The notes under the pieces: generated by a model
Seen by the model: the letters and a program-made list of their open reading frames with translations, nothing else
What the model was told of the DNA's origin: nothing
Databases searched by the model: none
Made by a program: the position numbers and the translations under genes
Source: Andrena cerasifolii
Lineage: Eukaryota; Arthropoda; Insecta; Hymenoptera; Andrenidae
NCBI RefSeq assembly: GCF_050908995.1
Contig: NC_135132.1
Coordinates: 496,001 to 560,000 of the forward strand
DNA length: 64,000 nt
Reading direction: 5' to 3'
Part shown: positions 1 to 11,480 of the stretch, piece after piece
How positions within the stretch are numbered: the first letter of the stretch is position 1
Layout of the letters: each line of letters opens with the position of its first letter

Positions 1-1518
1 GGATTTTGGCAACAATCTTCCAACACATGAGGATGTTCACAGATGTTGTACCTGTGAAAGGCGATATCTTGGACAAAAGTCAGGAGGTAATAGGAGCCGT
101 ACTTTTCTGATATTGCAGCAAATGTCGCCGTACAAGATTCTAGCGTTGTATGATAAATCATCTATTCCAGCAGTAACTGAAAAACGTGTTATTGCCAAAA
201 TACATGCTTATCACAAAAAATACATTTCCATGAGAAATGACAATAGAAAGTATAATGAAAGTTTGAACATACGGATCAAGATTGATACATTTAAAAAACA
301 CGCATGCAAGCTTTTCGATGTTGCTTGTTACAAATGTGCAGACTTTGCACATTGCTTTTGCCTTAAATTGCAAAAGGTCCCATTAAAAGAACGAAATTTT
401 CTCTCTGATCAAAGAGAAGTTAGACAGATGGTTATTGGTTCTCCTGATCTTATTGAGACAGAAAAACTAAAAAAGCGGGCTGAGCGAAGACAGGCAGGTG
501 CCCTCAAACGTTCATATCACCGTGAAGCCACTACTTCAGGCGTTGCATCTTCCCTTGCTCAATCTCTGAAGTCCACAGAAGTGACTGATTCTGATTCTGA
601 TGACAACTTTCGACCTAATACACTCTTAGCTTTTAGTTCTCAAATGCAAGCGAAGCTCACAAAAACAGCTCTTGCTGCAGATAGGTTTGGAGTTTCACAC
701 AGAGCTGCATCCGCTATTACCTCAAGTATTGCCCAAGACATTGGCTTAGTTTCTAAGAGTGACAGTTCGCTTGTTACAGACGAGAGCAAAATAGCCACAG
801 AACGATTAATGGTTCGTTCTGAACTGCAGATCGGAGCACAGTTAGAGAGTATTATGCAAGTCAAGGACCATACTTTGACGGTCGACATGACCAGACGTCG
901 TTCCAAGAGAAACCAAATAATAAATATTATCGCAAAACTATTGTCGAAGGCCATTATTGTTTAATAAAGGAACCGGGTGCAAAGTATATTGGACACGTTA
1001 CACCGAAATCTGGTGGTGCCACTGACGTTGCAAATGCTACATTCGAGCACGTCTGCACAAAGGTTCCAAACGGCCTTAGTGAATTACTGTTTCTACGTTC
1101 AGATGGAACTGCTGTAAACACTGGGGTCAATGGCGGAGTATTTCGGAGGTTTGAATTGATGTACGTTTAAGCTTTGCAATGGGTATTTTGCTTATTACAC
1201 TTCAATGAATTTCCTTTCAGACACTTATTTCAGAAAGTTGATGGTTGTACGACCGGGCCTAGCTCATACTCTGGTCCTGTTGGAAAATACTGCCTGGTTG
1301 TGAGAAACGTGCATTGGTTTCGTTTAAAAAAAATAATAACACCTGTGACTTGCCGATTGTTGATCTGGACACGCTGAGCAAGGATCAGCAATACCTTTTT
1401 CTTTGTGTCCAGACTTTAAAGTCAGGCATATGCACTCCTGATTTCGCAAATCGTGACCCTGGAACACTTAATATGTCTCGCTGGCTTACAACAGCCAATC
1501 GAATTCTAAGGTTATATA

Positions 1519-2281
1519 CAGGGTGTACCACTAAGGAGTGGACAGCGCGATATCTCTTAAAGTATTGTCGATAAAAATATAAAAAAATAGGGAATTGCAT
1601 GGTTCGAGGGGGCCCATTTATTAGCGCGAACGAATTTTGTTTCCGATTATTATTTTAAAAGATACGATGGTCAAGTTCGGTTTTTCAAATGGAACTATTT
1701 TTTTTGAAGACCTGAGTTGATAGTGCGTTCCAAGACAAATTCAATAAGCTTTAATGTATACACTTTATTTCCACTGGTTTTTAAGATATTGCGCTTGCAA
1801 ATTTACTGATTTTCACTGCAAGAAACCCCTCTGGAATGGGAAAAACCGGGGGCGGTCTTACTGGCGCCACGGGTGGCACTGCCTGTTGAAATGGATACTT
1901 ACCTGCCAAAGGTCTACGCCAGAAATGGCAGGCCCAAAGGCTGGACAATTCTTTTCCGTCAGAAATGCTACTTAGGTAGGTACATCTGCGGTATCGAGAA
2001 GCGCATCGTTACTTTTATTTCGCACTTGCTTCTACGCTCGGATGGCCGGTTCTTTTGGGAGGGATGCAAATCCGATTAGTTCTGATACAATCTGCTCCCT
2101 ATGGTTGAAATTTAGTCTAGCAACTTTCACTCCTCCTAACCTAACCAATCCAACTTGCATCCCTCCCAAAAGAACCGGCCATCCGAGCGTAGAAGCAAGT
2201 GCGAAATAAAAGTAACGATGCGCTTCTCGATACCGCAGATGTACCTACCTAAGTAGCATTTCTGACGGAAAAGAATTGTAC
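1519..2281. mobile_element. Inserted sequence splitting the family gene, beginning CAGGGTGT
   Basis: Just after the RILRLY codons the coding sequence stops at TA followed by CAGGGTGTACCACTAAGG, a terminus shape seen at three other places in this window. Coding similarity resumes near 2282. The interval is non-coding and its right half is the foldback at 1921-2303. No target duplication could be identified, and more than one event may be involved. Confidence 0.4.
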
Positions 2282-2303
2282 AGCCTTTGGGCCTGCCATT
2301 TCT
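1921..2303. repeat. Large foldback with 149-bp arms
   Basis: Positions 1921-2069 and 2155-2303 are reverse complements with a single clear mismatch (ctgGac against ctgTac near the outer end). The spacer is about 85 bp. The outer end of the right arm is coding for the neighbouring family gene, so the left arm is an inverted duplicate that includes coding sequence. Confidence 0.9.
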
Positions 2304-2879
2304 TTAAGGATGGCGCGAAACACATTTTCTCTTTCATAACGTCGACGAGATACTTCACCACCAAATATTTGGCGGTCGTAGATCGTGTTATTTCAAGAAA
2401 TGCGTTCTTTGCTGCTCCAGAGAATCTGCTACTTTCTATGCTGGCAGATAAAAGAGCAGATATTCGTAAAGCTGCCGTCAGAAAAATTATAGAGGCCAAA
2501 GCCAATGCAGTTGATTTTAGCGCTATACGCTCGTTCTGTGTGCCTCCATTGAATTTTTAGGCTAAGAATTATGTCCACATGATAGACTGGTCTTCTTGCA
2601 AGGTCTTCACACCTCCTATTCTATCTCATGTAACTTCTGATAAGTTGCAGAGCTCACTAGCGAGTCCTATACCAATTGAGTGGAACTATTATAAGTTCCC
2701 ATCTCACACTCAGGCAGTAGAGCTAACTGTCCAGCTTGTCATGGAGGCATCTGCAAAGGTATGCAAAGAAGGTGCAAGAGATAGCTATATTCGAGCCACA
2801 CTGGAGGCAAGAGCTGAACTCCCAGTATTCAATAAAAAGGCAGATTTCATAAAAATACTTAAGACATAATTTTTTAGTT

Positions 2880-4350
2880 CTTCATGGATGATTGGTTGGG
2901 TAATGGGTAGGGGGTAGTACTCGAGCAGCAACCAACTTCACGTGGTGAGTTCTGAGTCGCTTTCTAGCAACACTAAATGGAACAGAAGCGGACAAAGAGT
3001 TGCAAAAAAAAAACACTGAATACATTCTCAGCCGTGAGTAGGAAAATTTTTCCCTTTTTTTCTCTATAAATTTTCCTTAACCTCAACCTTTCCTACATTC
3101 TTGAAGGCCAGCACGAAATGAGATGCATATTTTGCGGCAGTTTGTACTTATGAATCGTTTTGACACAAATATCTTTTTGAAATAAGTTGCTTCTAGAAAG
3201 TTTGGTATTTCTCAATTATTTCGGTAAAGTTTTGATATTCTGAGCCTCTGGACAGAACAGAAGATATTAACTGATTAAGTTCAACTCTTACAAATGTTTT
3301 AGTAATGTTGACCCACAACTTTTCCGCACTAGGCTCAATCGTAACAACCACTTTTGGTTTTTTCAATACACCCTAATGCTCAGTACACTTCGGATAGCTG
3401 GCCATTCAATGTGAAAATAATAAAGTAAAGCAATAAATAGCAAATGCGAACGTGAAAGGGTGCTTTTTTACTTTTGAAAGTATAAACATGCCATGCAAGA
3501 TGTGTATAATAAACCACATGAACGACACTTAATACAAATTCAAACATATTGATTTATTTATTAAAAAGTGATATAGAAATTAAACACATAATTTAATTTT
3601 TCACGTAGAAGAATAGAATGAATATTTCTACTCTGTTCTATTTATTCCAACCAGCCTAATTTTTGGGAAGGACCTGAAGCATTCGAAGAGTACATACATA
3701 TATCGAACTTGACACGACTTTGTTTTTCAACTACCTGTCTTGCCTCTTTTAACTATTTGACATGTTCAACGGCAAGGGCGACAGCAAGTTACAGTGATGT
3801 AAGTGATAGGGATGCACCACTACAGTGGTTCGCGCTATGTCGGTTTGTCATCGTTTCAATAGGACGGTTAAAGACCGACATCAACTCGAACTAGCCTGAC
3901 CATCGCAGCCAGGCTATACATTTTCTTAGGTATACATGTCGGGGATCCCGACTCCCGCAGTCCCTTCCTTGATGTCACATGGCACTCAAACTGTCGGTCT
4001 GCACTATTCTAAACGCTATCTGTCCTTCAACATTTTCAGTGCTGGGGGCCCGATATGTATATACTTGAAACGAAAGCAGTGCGCGTTTCAAATTTCACTT
4101 TCCACATTTCTCATCTTACCTGAATGAAAATAATTTGAATTGGTTGGTGAGGTCCTCCCAATGAACATGAGTGCAAACACGATATAAATCAGTCTGTTTT
4201 AAGGATTATTATCCGAAAAGTAGTCCATTTCTGCACTCCTTTTCCAATGGTGTAGTACGTTCGAATTATGGTTTAAGATCAAAGTTTATGGATCCGTATT
4301 TCGATTATGTTTTACCTAATTATGCAGGGCAACTCGCGTAAGTTTTAATA
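2880..4350. other. Non-coding stretch with no supported gene
   Basis: AT-rich sequence with only short chance ORFs (for example 3709-3894 and 3936-4127). No domain, splice-linked frame or clear terminal repeat was seen. Confidence 0.5.
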
Positions 4351-4881
4351 CAATAACATGTTGTGTGCGGATAACATGTACGGTAACGTCATGTCAATAA
4401 ATGTGGAAAGGGAAGAAGAATTTTTCAGGTATCGAATTTTCCATTGCATACGCATTCAGTACGAACGTGTTCATGAGTGTGTGCAGTCGTTACAAATTTG
4501 CAGCGTTTTTCACCATTCTGCAGCTGTTTTTTGTATTTAACAAGGTAAGTTGTATTTTTTTTTTGTCGTATTCTACTTCCTATCAATATTTTTATTTAAT
4601 TTCTATATTAAATATTTTGGAATATACAGTTTTGAGGAGTAAACATTGTGAAAAAAAGTTTAAAATGACGGAATTTTCGAGTGTTCCGTGTGTATTGAAC
4701 GATTTTACGACTACTTGCGCGGGATGTTCAACGTAATCTCTTATTCGTTCTAAATCATTTATTCCTTTTATATTTCGTACACTTTCTTCATCTATTGTTT
4801 CGTCCATTTTCATTACTATTAAGAAATGATGAACTGGTTGTCTAAAATATTCTAAAAAAATCATATTTTATTATTTTTCAG

Positions 4882-6480
4882 CCACAATACTTTGTCTGGA
4901 AAAGACAAATCTTTGAAGAAAAAGCGAAAAGTATTCGCCCTTACCGAAGGTAATTGTTATTTAAAATTATTTTTCAGTCATCTATTTTTATGAACATATT
5001 TTTATAATATTTTGTTTTACAGTCATGTCGAAAAGGAAATCGAATGAATGCATCGATACTCCTTCATCCCCAAAAGCCCCTCATCCGTCGACATCTGGGT
5101 TCAGAAGATGTACAAGGAATTCTACGAATGTTGAACCGGAGGAAGCGGTTGAAGACTATTTGTTGGACAGTGGGAGTGAGGAAGATTTTGAGTTGGATTG
5201 CGGCTTTTCCACGACGGATTCATCAGAGGAGGAAAGTGAAGAAAGCGACGAAGAGTCAACTTTGTCTGAACCTACCTCGCGGTTTACTGTAACCAGATAC
5301 ATGGAGCTCCATTCGGCCCATTTCCTCAAGCATACTGTTTACGGAAAATCCCAGACTTATAACTTCAATGGCGTCCAAAGAACCAATAGATATATATTTT
5401 TTTTACTGGCCAATGACCAGTTATTTGATACAGTTTTACGCGAAACGAATTTTCAAGGGCGTAAATTATCACGGTCCGCAACTTGCCTCAAATCGCGATT
5501 AAAAAACTTTAAAGAGGTAAAAAGGGAGAAGCTTGAGGTTTTTCTAGGGCTAATATTTTTAGCGGGTAATATTCATGTTACCTGTTTGCCCATTTTTGAA
5601 GAAAAACACGATTTATATCAACTCCCCGCCTTTGCTAACGCAATGTCAAGAGACAGATTTCAAAATATACTAGCAACTTTACACTTTTCTCGAAATCCGC
5701 AAAGGAGACAACCCAAACCGTCTGATCCCTTGTACAAAATTCGACCACTTCTCGATCATTTCAGCAATACAATGCGGAAAATATATTATCCGGAAATAAA
5801 ATTATGTTTAGATGAATCCGTGCTATTATGACGGGGCCAATTATACTTTCGTCAGTATATTAAAAGTAAATCGCATAAGTATGGAATAGTTTTATATGCT
5901 GCCTGAGCGCAACGGAATTGTCCTTCGTAATATAACTTATTGTGGCTCACGAGCTCCTAATGTTGGAGGTGTTGGGCATACCGAAAAAGTTGTAAGAATG
6001 CTACTAACAAATTTTTTGAGAAAGGGGCATTCGGTTTTGACAATTTTTATTCGAGTGTAGCATTAGTTAGGGAATTGTTATATGACAAAACTTATGCAAC
6101 CGGCACTTTCAGGGCGAATAGGAAAGGTAATCCCCTCGCTGTTACACAAAACAAAACTGCAAAAAGGTGAAGTAGAAGCACGCTACACTCCTGATGGTAT
6201 ATGCGTGCTGAAATGGCATGATAAGCGGGATGTAATAATGAATTTGTCGGAATACACACCAAACCTCGAGAAACTAAAAACGAGATCTGGTAGAGATGTA
6301 CAAAATCCAGAAATGGTAAATAAATATAATAATTGCATGTGCGGAATTGACCACAGCGATCAATTTTTAGCGTGTTATCCGTGCGAAAGAAAAATAATTT
6401 TATCACTTTATACAAAAATCTATTTCCGCCATCTGGGACGGTCAACTATTTTTGGTGCCGCACGCAACGTGTTAATTTAA
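4882..6480 (+). pseudogene. piggyBac transposase, broken
   Basis: The main ORF is 5025-5831. It has an acidic serine-rich N-terminus, then a DDE_Tnp_1_7-type region ending at the first catalytic Asp in CLDESVLL. An in-frame TGA at 5829-5831 interrupts it, and the frame continues as GQLYFRQYIKSK. The 3' part resumes at 6082-6480 with KLQKGE, KWHDKRDV and the GIDHSDQ block that holds the third Asp. An upstream exon at 4882-4949 has an AG acceptor and GT donor and joins in phase to the start at 5025 through the acceptor at 5021-5022. It encodes a basic LKKKRKV stretch resembling a nuclear localisation signal. The region 5900-6080 is heavily frameshifted. The element's termini were not found. Confidence 0.85.
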
Positions 6481-6784
6481 TATATCGAGAATTCCGCACA
6501 CGGTCAGTTTTAATCGCTCTGGTTTCGAGTTTTATGCATCCCAGGGGCTTTTAAACCTGTATTGACACTGATTCGCACTTATCCCTCAGTGTCTAAAGTG
6601 GGGGTAAAACCAATTATTTCCGTAATCTACATTAAAAAAAACAAGCAACCTTTGTCTGAAATATTTTTTTTCCGAGCCATTCCAAACCATTTCTCGATGT
6701 CTAGATGCTAGAAGACAGACAAAAGGTCGGAGGCGAAAATGGTCCCAAAATATTGTTTACATCAGTTGGGTTTTCCCCAACGAC

Positions 6785-7540
6785 TTATCCGCTCACCATC
6801 TACCCAGATCATTGTTGCCGCGCATACGGTATAGATATACGCACTGTGCCAGGCCTCACTATTTAGGTAGATACTACCAGAGATGGGCATTATCTAAATA
6901 AAAAGTGATAGAAATAATTTTTCAAATAAAGAGACTTCATCTTTTTCCGTTATTCGAAGATCGAATAAGATGATTTATCTTTATTCAAAGCCTCTATCTT
7001 TATTCAAAATATTCTCTGACGGCAAAAGATACTTTGTTTATTCAAAGGCCTTTCACCTTGGGTTTTGATTAACGGTTCAACTTTCATTGTATCTTTATAC
7101 TAGAAGCTCGAACAACCGGCGACAGCTTTTGCGGCCAAACATGCGCGCGGTCACCGTTGTTCGGCCAAATGTCAACGATTCTACAGAATCTGAATTTGTT
7201 TATTTTTCATCGTATCAATATGAAAGTGACAACAATTGATTCCTGGCATTCTCCCGATTAAATGGACAGAAAATAATTTAAATTCCTGTCGAATAACCAG
7301 CTTCATCTTCGGCGCTTTGAATAAAGATAAATCATCTTATTCGATTTTCGAATAACGGATAAACGTAAAGTACCGTTTATCTCGATATTATCTAGATATT
7401 ATCTTTGCCCATCTCTGGATTCTACCAAGCGGCAGGGTACTGGTAGGGCCCATGCGGCCCATGCCTCTACGTGTTACTCTGCACAATCAAATCATTGCGA
7501 AATCTTTAACAATTTTTCCTGATCAAACGGTCCGTTTGCT
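6785..7540. repeat. Degenerate copy of the palindromic repeat family seen at 34698-35047, split by a MITE
   Basis: 6835-6877 joined to 7418-7475 resembles 34910-34990, sharing the order gcgca..ccaggcc..tagatgctgcc..aagcggcag..tggtagg..ccatgcc. The hAT-type MITE at 6878-7417 sits inside this copy, so 34698-35047 acts as an unfilled comparison site. Confidence 0.6.
6878..7417. mobile_element. hAT-type MITE, 540 bp, 8-bp target duplication
   Basis: The left end is CAGAGATGGGCATTATCT and the right end is AGATATTATCTTTGCCCATCTCTG. The flanks are gatactac (6870-6877) and gattctac (7418-7425), matching at seven of eight positions, as expected for hAT elements. It has no coding capacity. The interior is rich in ATTCGAATAA and TTATTCAAAG motifs in inverted arrangement. 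A fragment of the same end recurs at 20169-20240. Confidence 0.8.
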
Positions 7541-7559
7541 TCTTTCAAACTTTTTCCCT

Positions 7560-8130
7560 TCTCAACGAAAGAATACGTTGATGTAAAAGAAAATTAACAT
7601 TAATTTTCGATGTTATAAACTATATCGCGGACACATTTTTTACAAATGTGCACCGATCCAGAGGTGTTGATTCACCCCCTACAGCCACAGCCAATAATTG
7701 TTTTACATATATCTCATATTACAAATAGTGGAGCACATCAGTAATGTTACATACATATGTACCTATGTATACAATGATCCACCCTATGTGGACCACATAA
7801 TATCTCCTTCAATTGTTACATTAGTAAAAAGGTTTCATAAATAATTTTCAAGAGCGAGTACATTACAAGGAAACTTTCTTTCGATATCATTTTCTTTCGA
7901 AGTTTTCAACGATACCAATATTATTTTACATGTAAATTCTTTTTATTTTGTACGTTGTAGTTGACATTATCATGCAATATATAACAGTGAGACCTTAAAA
8001 TAATCGAAAACTTCAGAATTTAAACGCAAAGGAGATACACCAGAAGATTAATTTATTATATTACTAATTTTTAATTAGTCGTTATTAGAAATATTCAAAA
8101 TGATAAATAAAAGTATGTCTCTGTGTATAC
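7560..8130. other. AT-rich interval, nothing recognised
   Basis: No ORF, repeat boundary or RNA gene could be supported. Confidence 0.5.
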
Positions 8131-8141
8131 AGGGTGTTTGG

Positions 8142-8335
8142 GAATGCATTAATTCTCAATGCCGCCACACTCACTCTCGAAGCAGCACCTCACGAACTCG
8201 TGACTGATCCACCACTCAGCGACGCGAATCGATAAGCGATCCGCCAATCAGAGACGATCGATCAACCAATCAGCGCGCCTTATCGATGCTCCAGAGGAAT
8301 CGATGCGACGCGCGAACGGAAATTCTGCCATCTTA
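8142..8335 (+). repeat. Dispersed repeat, copy A
   Basis: Shares about 190 bp, inverted, with 13904-14086, including ggaatgcatta, cactcactctc, ccaatcagcgcgcc and atcgatgctcc. It lies just inside a TA-CAGGGTGT terminus at 8130. Confidence 0.7.
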
Positions 8336-8349
8336 CTTCACTCTGGTTT

Positions 8350-9940
8350 TGCTCGTGAACTGTTACGCTCGCGTTCACGTTTTCACTGTAACTATCAAAG
8401 TTAATCTTTAATAATCACTATCAAAGAGCTTTTGTTAGTGTGAATTTTCTGGTGCTCATTGAGACTCAAGGAGTGTTTTAATAAAGTGACTTGATATTTT
8501 CTCAAATACTGTTTCGTATGCACTTTTTCACCGTCGGTCCTAACCTCAATTGCAAGCGGCGTGCTCACCGCTGTAAATTCAAAGACAGGGTAATCCGGTA
8601 GGTTGGTGCCCAATTTTATACAGTGTATTTAGGAAATCAAAAAGTTGAGAAAAGTTCATATTGTTACGTATTTCTGCGGTGAAACTGAAACGCGAACGCG
8701 GGTTGGTCCCCTTGGAGCGCTGAACCGCTCTGCTCGTTGGAATGCGGGTGTTTCAAAATAAAACAAGCTGCACAGAAATTTTTGGGTTAGACTCGATCAT
8801 GTATTTTGTACTGGTCAATAAGCTGGTTAGTGACAGACTGATTGTAACGTTAAGGAAACGGTTCCGAGCTCGTCGACGAAGTCGACGCCGAGATCCTCCT
8901 GGTCCTCCCATAGATCCTTGTTCTCCAATCAGAACGATGACATCCCTCAAGCTTCATCAGTGGGTTGTCCGCTAGCCGTCTCTCCGTCCTTGCCCCTTCC
9001 TTCGCGCTTCCCTCCACTCTGGGCTGGTGGTCAAGGCACGCTTTCCGAGTACATAGTTTACATAGGCTACATATATTACATTCATGCCTAAAAGGTAGGT
9101 AAGCGCAACCCTCAGGGTCAAGAAGATGTCGCCCGAACAAAGTTTATGACTTTATGACTCGGCCTTTCTCGACCAGAGTTTTTACCCTTACAGGACACCG
9201 ACAATTATCGAAAGCGAAGACAGAATTTTAAGTGGTTTTACGAGACGAGCCGCTGCCCGCTCGACGAAATTTGGCACGCAGATATGGAAGGAAAACTTAA
9301 ACTATTTATAATCCTCGCCTGGCCTAACTGTAGTTTTGAAAGCTATTGAATGCAATCCCAGGATCTCGCACACCTTCTGAGTTCAAGCATCAGCTACCAG
9401 CATTGTAAGGTCACGTTCAAAAACTAGCACGGAAAAACCCTCGAGAAACACAACGCGCTCTACGTATTTATGAGTCCTGACAATAAACTCTTCCTCGTCC
9501 TCCGTTTCAAATCTCGCTCCTGCGTACATATCGATTACATGCAAATTCTCAGCCACGTTCAAGCGATAGCGTAACAATATAAATCCATGTCCCCAAATAA
9601 TTTATTATGGAATTATAAGATAGCAAAGATTCGTCACATCGTAAATAGGAGTATTTGTATAATAAAACAGGAGAAAAATATTTGGTGCTTTTTGCGATGT
9701 ACATAAAACATTTATTAAAAAGTTTATTAAAAAATTATGCTGCCAAGAAAACTTTAATAAAATTGTTATGTTCTATACCGCGATGTCGACTCTCTGAGAC
9801 TCGTCGAAGGCTCTCGAAGGCGGAAGCTCACACATCTCTCGCACATCCGCCTATGCTCTTACTGCCCTCTCGGCCCGGCTATTTACAATGTACGCGCGGG
9901 CTTTTCGAACGCTAGCACACAACAAAAATATATTTTATTC
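8350..9940. other. Non-coding, partly GC-rich, nothing recognised
   Basis: Short ORFs on both strands around 8740-9140 overlap one another and carry no recognisable domain. Retroelement terminal sequence is possible but I could not find a matching second end. Confidence 0.4.
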
Positions 9941-9954
9941 CTCGGTTGACACAG

Positions 9955-10045
9955 AAATATTACTGCTATATTACTGCAATATTGCAACGTAATATTATCC
10001 AGTTTGAATAATTTAGTTTTATTACTGTAATATTACTGTATTTGC
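9955..10045. repeat. Degenerate ATATTACTG simple repeat
   Basis: The motif atattactg or a close variant recurs about five times in 90 bp. Confidence 0.6.
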
Positions 10046-10049
10046 CCCA

Positions 10050-11460
10050 TTCTCTTCTGGTAAATTGCTTAACCGTTTTCGTAGAGTATACAAGAAAATT
10101 ATCAAAAATTACTAAACTGAAAAATTTCAACATTTTGGCTCACTACGTTTGAAGTAATAACAAACAAGATAGCGGAAGAGGGCGGACAGTTTTAACATGA
10201 TATTTAACTGAGATTGGTCTAAGGTTTACGTCACTAAAAAAAGAAATTACCCGGCAAGGCCCGATACATAGACAAAAACATTCTTATCTGCTAAAATTAG
10301 ATAAATCAAAAATCTATTTAGACCTTGTTTAAACATTTGTAAAATACATTTGCATATGCAGCAAATTGATAAAATGATGTTTTAAAATAAAGTACATCCC
10401 TTCATATTTCATATTCAAAATGTTTTTTTTTTTTTTTGCTTATCTAAACCGCACAAAACACGATAGCAAGAATAACAAATATCACGAACGAAAGCGCCGA
10501 GAACAAAGACTTGCAATTCAGACAATGACTAGTGTCTGACTGACTCTCCAGGCGGGCACAAAAGAGGGAGAAATTTTTATGGCTGCCGTTTGACGGACCG
10601 GTTATCAAGCTTTAAAAAAAAATGGATTTGGTGAAGTTTTTGACTAACTTACTGATTTGGACTTTTGTCCAGTTTTTTAATACAAATACTCCTATGTACG
10701 TTGTAAGTGAAGTTGTACAATGCTTCTCCGTTGCATTGGTCTGTAGAGTTACTGATTGATAAACAAATGGAGAAATGTTTATGTCGATATGAACTTCGTT
10801 CAAGTATTTGACATCTTGAATATTCTGTATTAATTTAGCAATTGCATCAGGACACCCTGTATCTAAATTCTCACCGTTATTATAACTTTCATTCCTACCG
10901 CTTGTAGTGTTGCACTCTTATTTCATGCTTAGCCGTTAATGTTGGATGTGACACGCAAAATGGTAATGGAGCTCATCAACCCCAAAAACCGAGGCACACG
11001 AAAGAGCTCTGGGTGAAAGGTCTATTCTATACCTCGTTTGTGATTCTATGCTTCGTCGATGGTGATCCTGTAGGGTCTATCTTATACCCTGTCTCTGGTT
11101 ATAGTACAAAAACCTAGAGTGGTCGGTACTGCAGGACTCTACCCTACTTTATATCATACAAGGAATTTTATTTCACTCCATTCAAACTTCAAACTGAATA
11201 AACGCACGGCCGGACGCAGTCAAATAGTCTCTAGAATAATAGTTACTGAGCCTATTTAGATGGTACAGTGACGGCGGTATTTAAGTTTGACGCTAGAGTT
11301 TCTACAAACCCTCAGCTTCGTTTATTTACATCATGTACATATGTATTCGGTCGTTGTGATCGACTGTTGCGGTTTTCATTTGTCCTTAGCATTTCGTCAG
11401 TTGACCATAAAGTGCTGAGGTGAAAAGATCTATTAAGCTGCCGTATATTTAAGTTTAAAG
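10050..11460. other. Non-coding interval
   Basis: AT-rich with a poly-T run near 10425. An ACACCCTG-TA terminus ends at 10861. No gene is supported. Confidence 0.45.
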
Positions 11461-11480
11461 AATAGTTGATCAATTTTTGT

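Larger units (their letters stand above)
1..2869 (+). pseudogene. Broken gene of an uncharacterised, repeat-associated protein family with a hAT-like motif order
   Basis: The reading is collinear but broken across 113-964, 949-1170, 1174-1330, 1320-1515, 2276-2560 and 2579-2869. Lesions seen are a frame change near 920, TAA at 1168-1170, a frame change in the A run near 1325, about 760 bp of inserted sequence after 1515, and TAG at 2558-2560. Recognisable blocks are a cysteine block (KCADFAHCFC), RSDGTAVNTG, FCLLHFNE, SRWLTTANRILRLY and a downstream block ending in ENLLLSM. From memory this is a multi-copy family of unknown function in invertebrate genomes. The order D..N, C..H..N, then RW resembles the hAT transposase RNase H fold (compare SDNAAN, CLAHTLN and TRWNSAYDML in the hAT gene at 56839). 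That analogy is inference. The 5' end lies outside the window. Confidence 0.55.
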
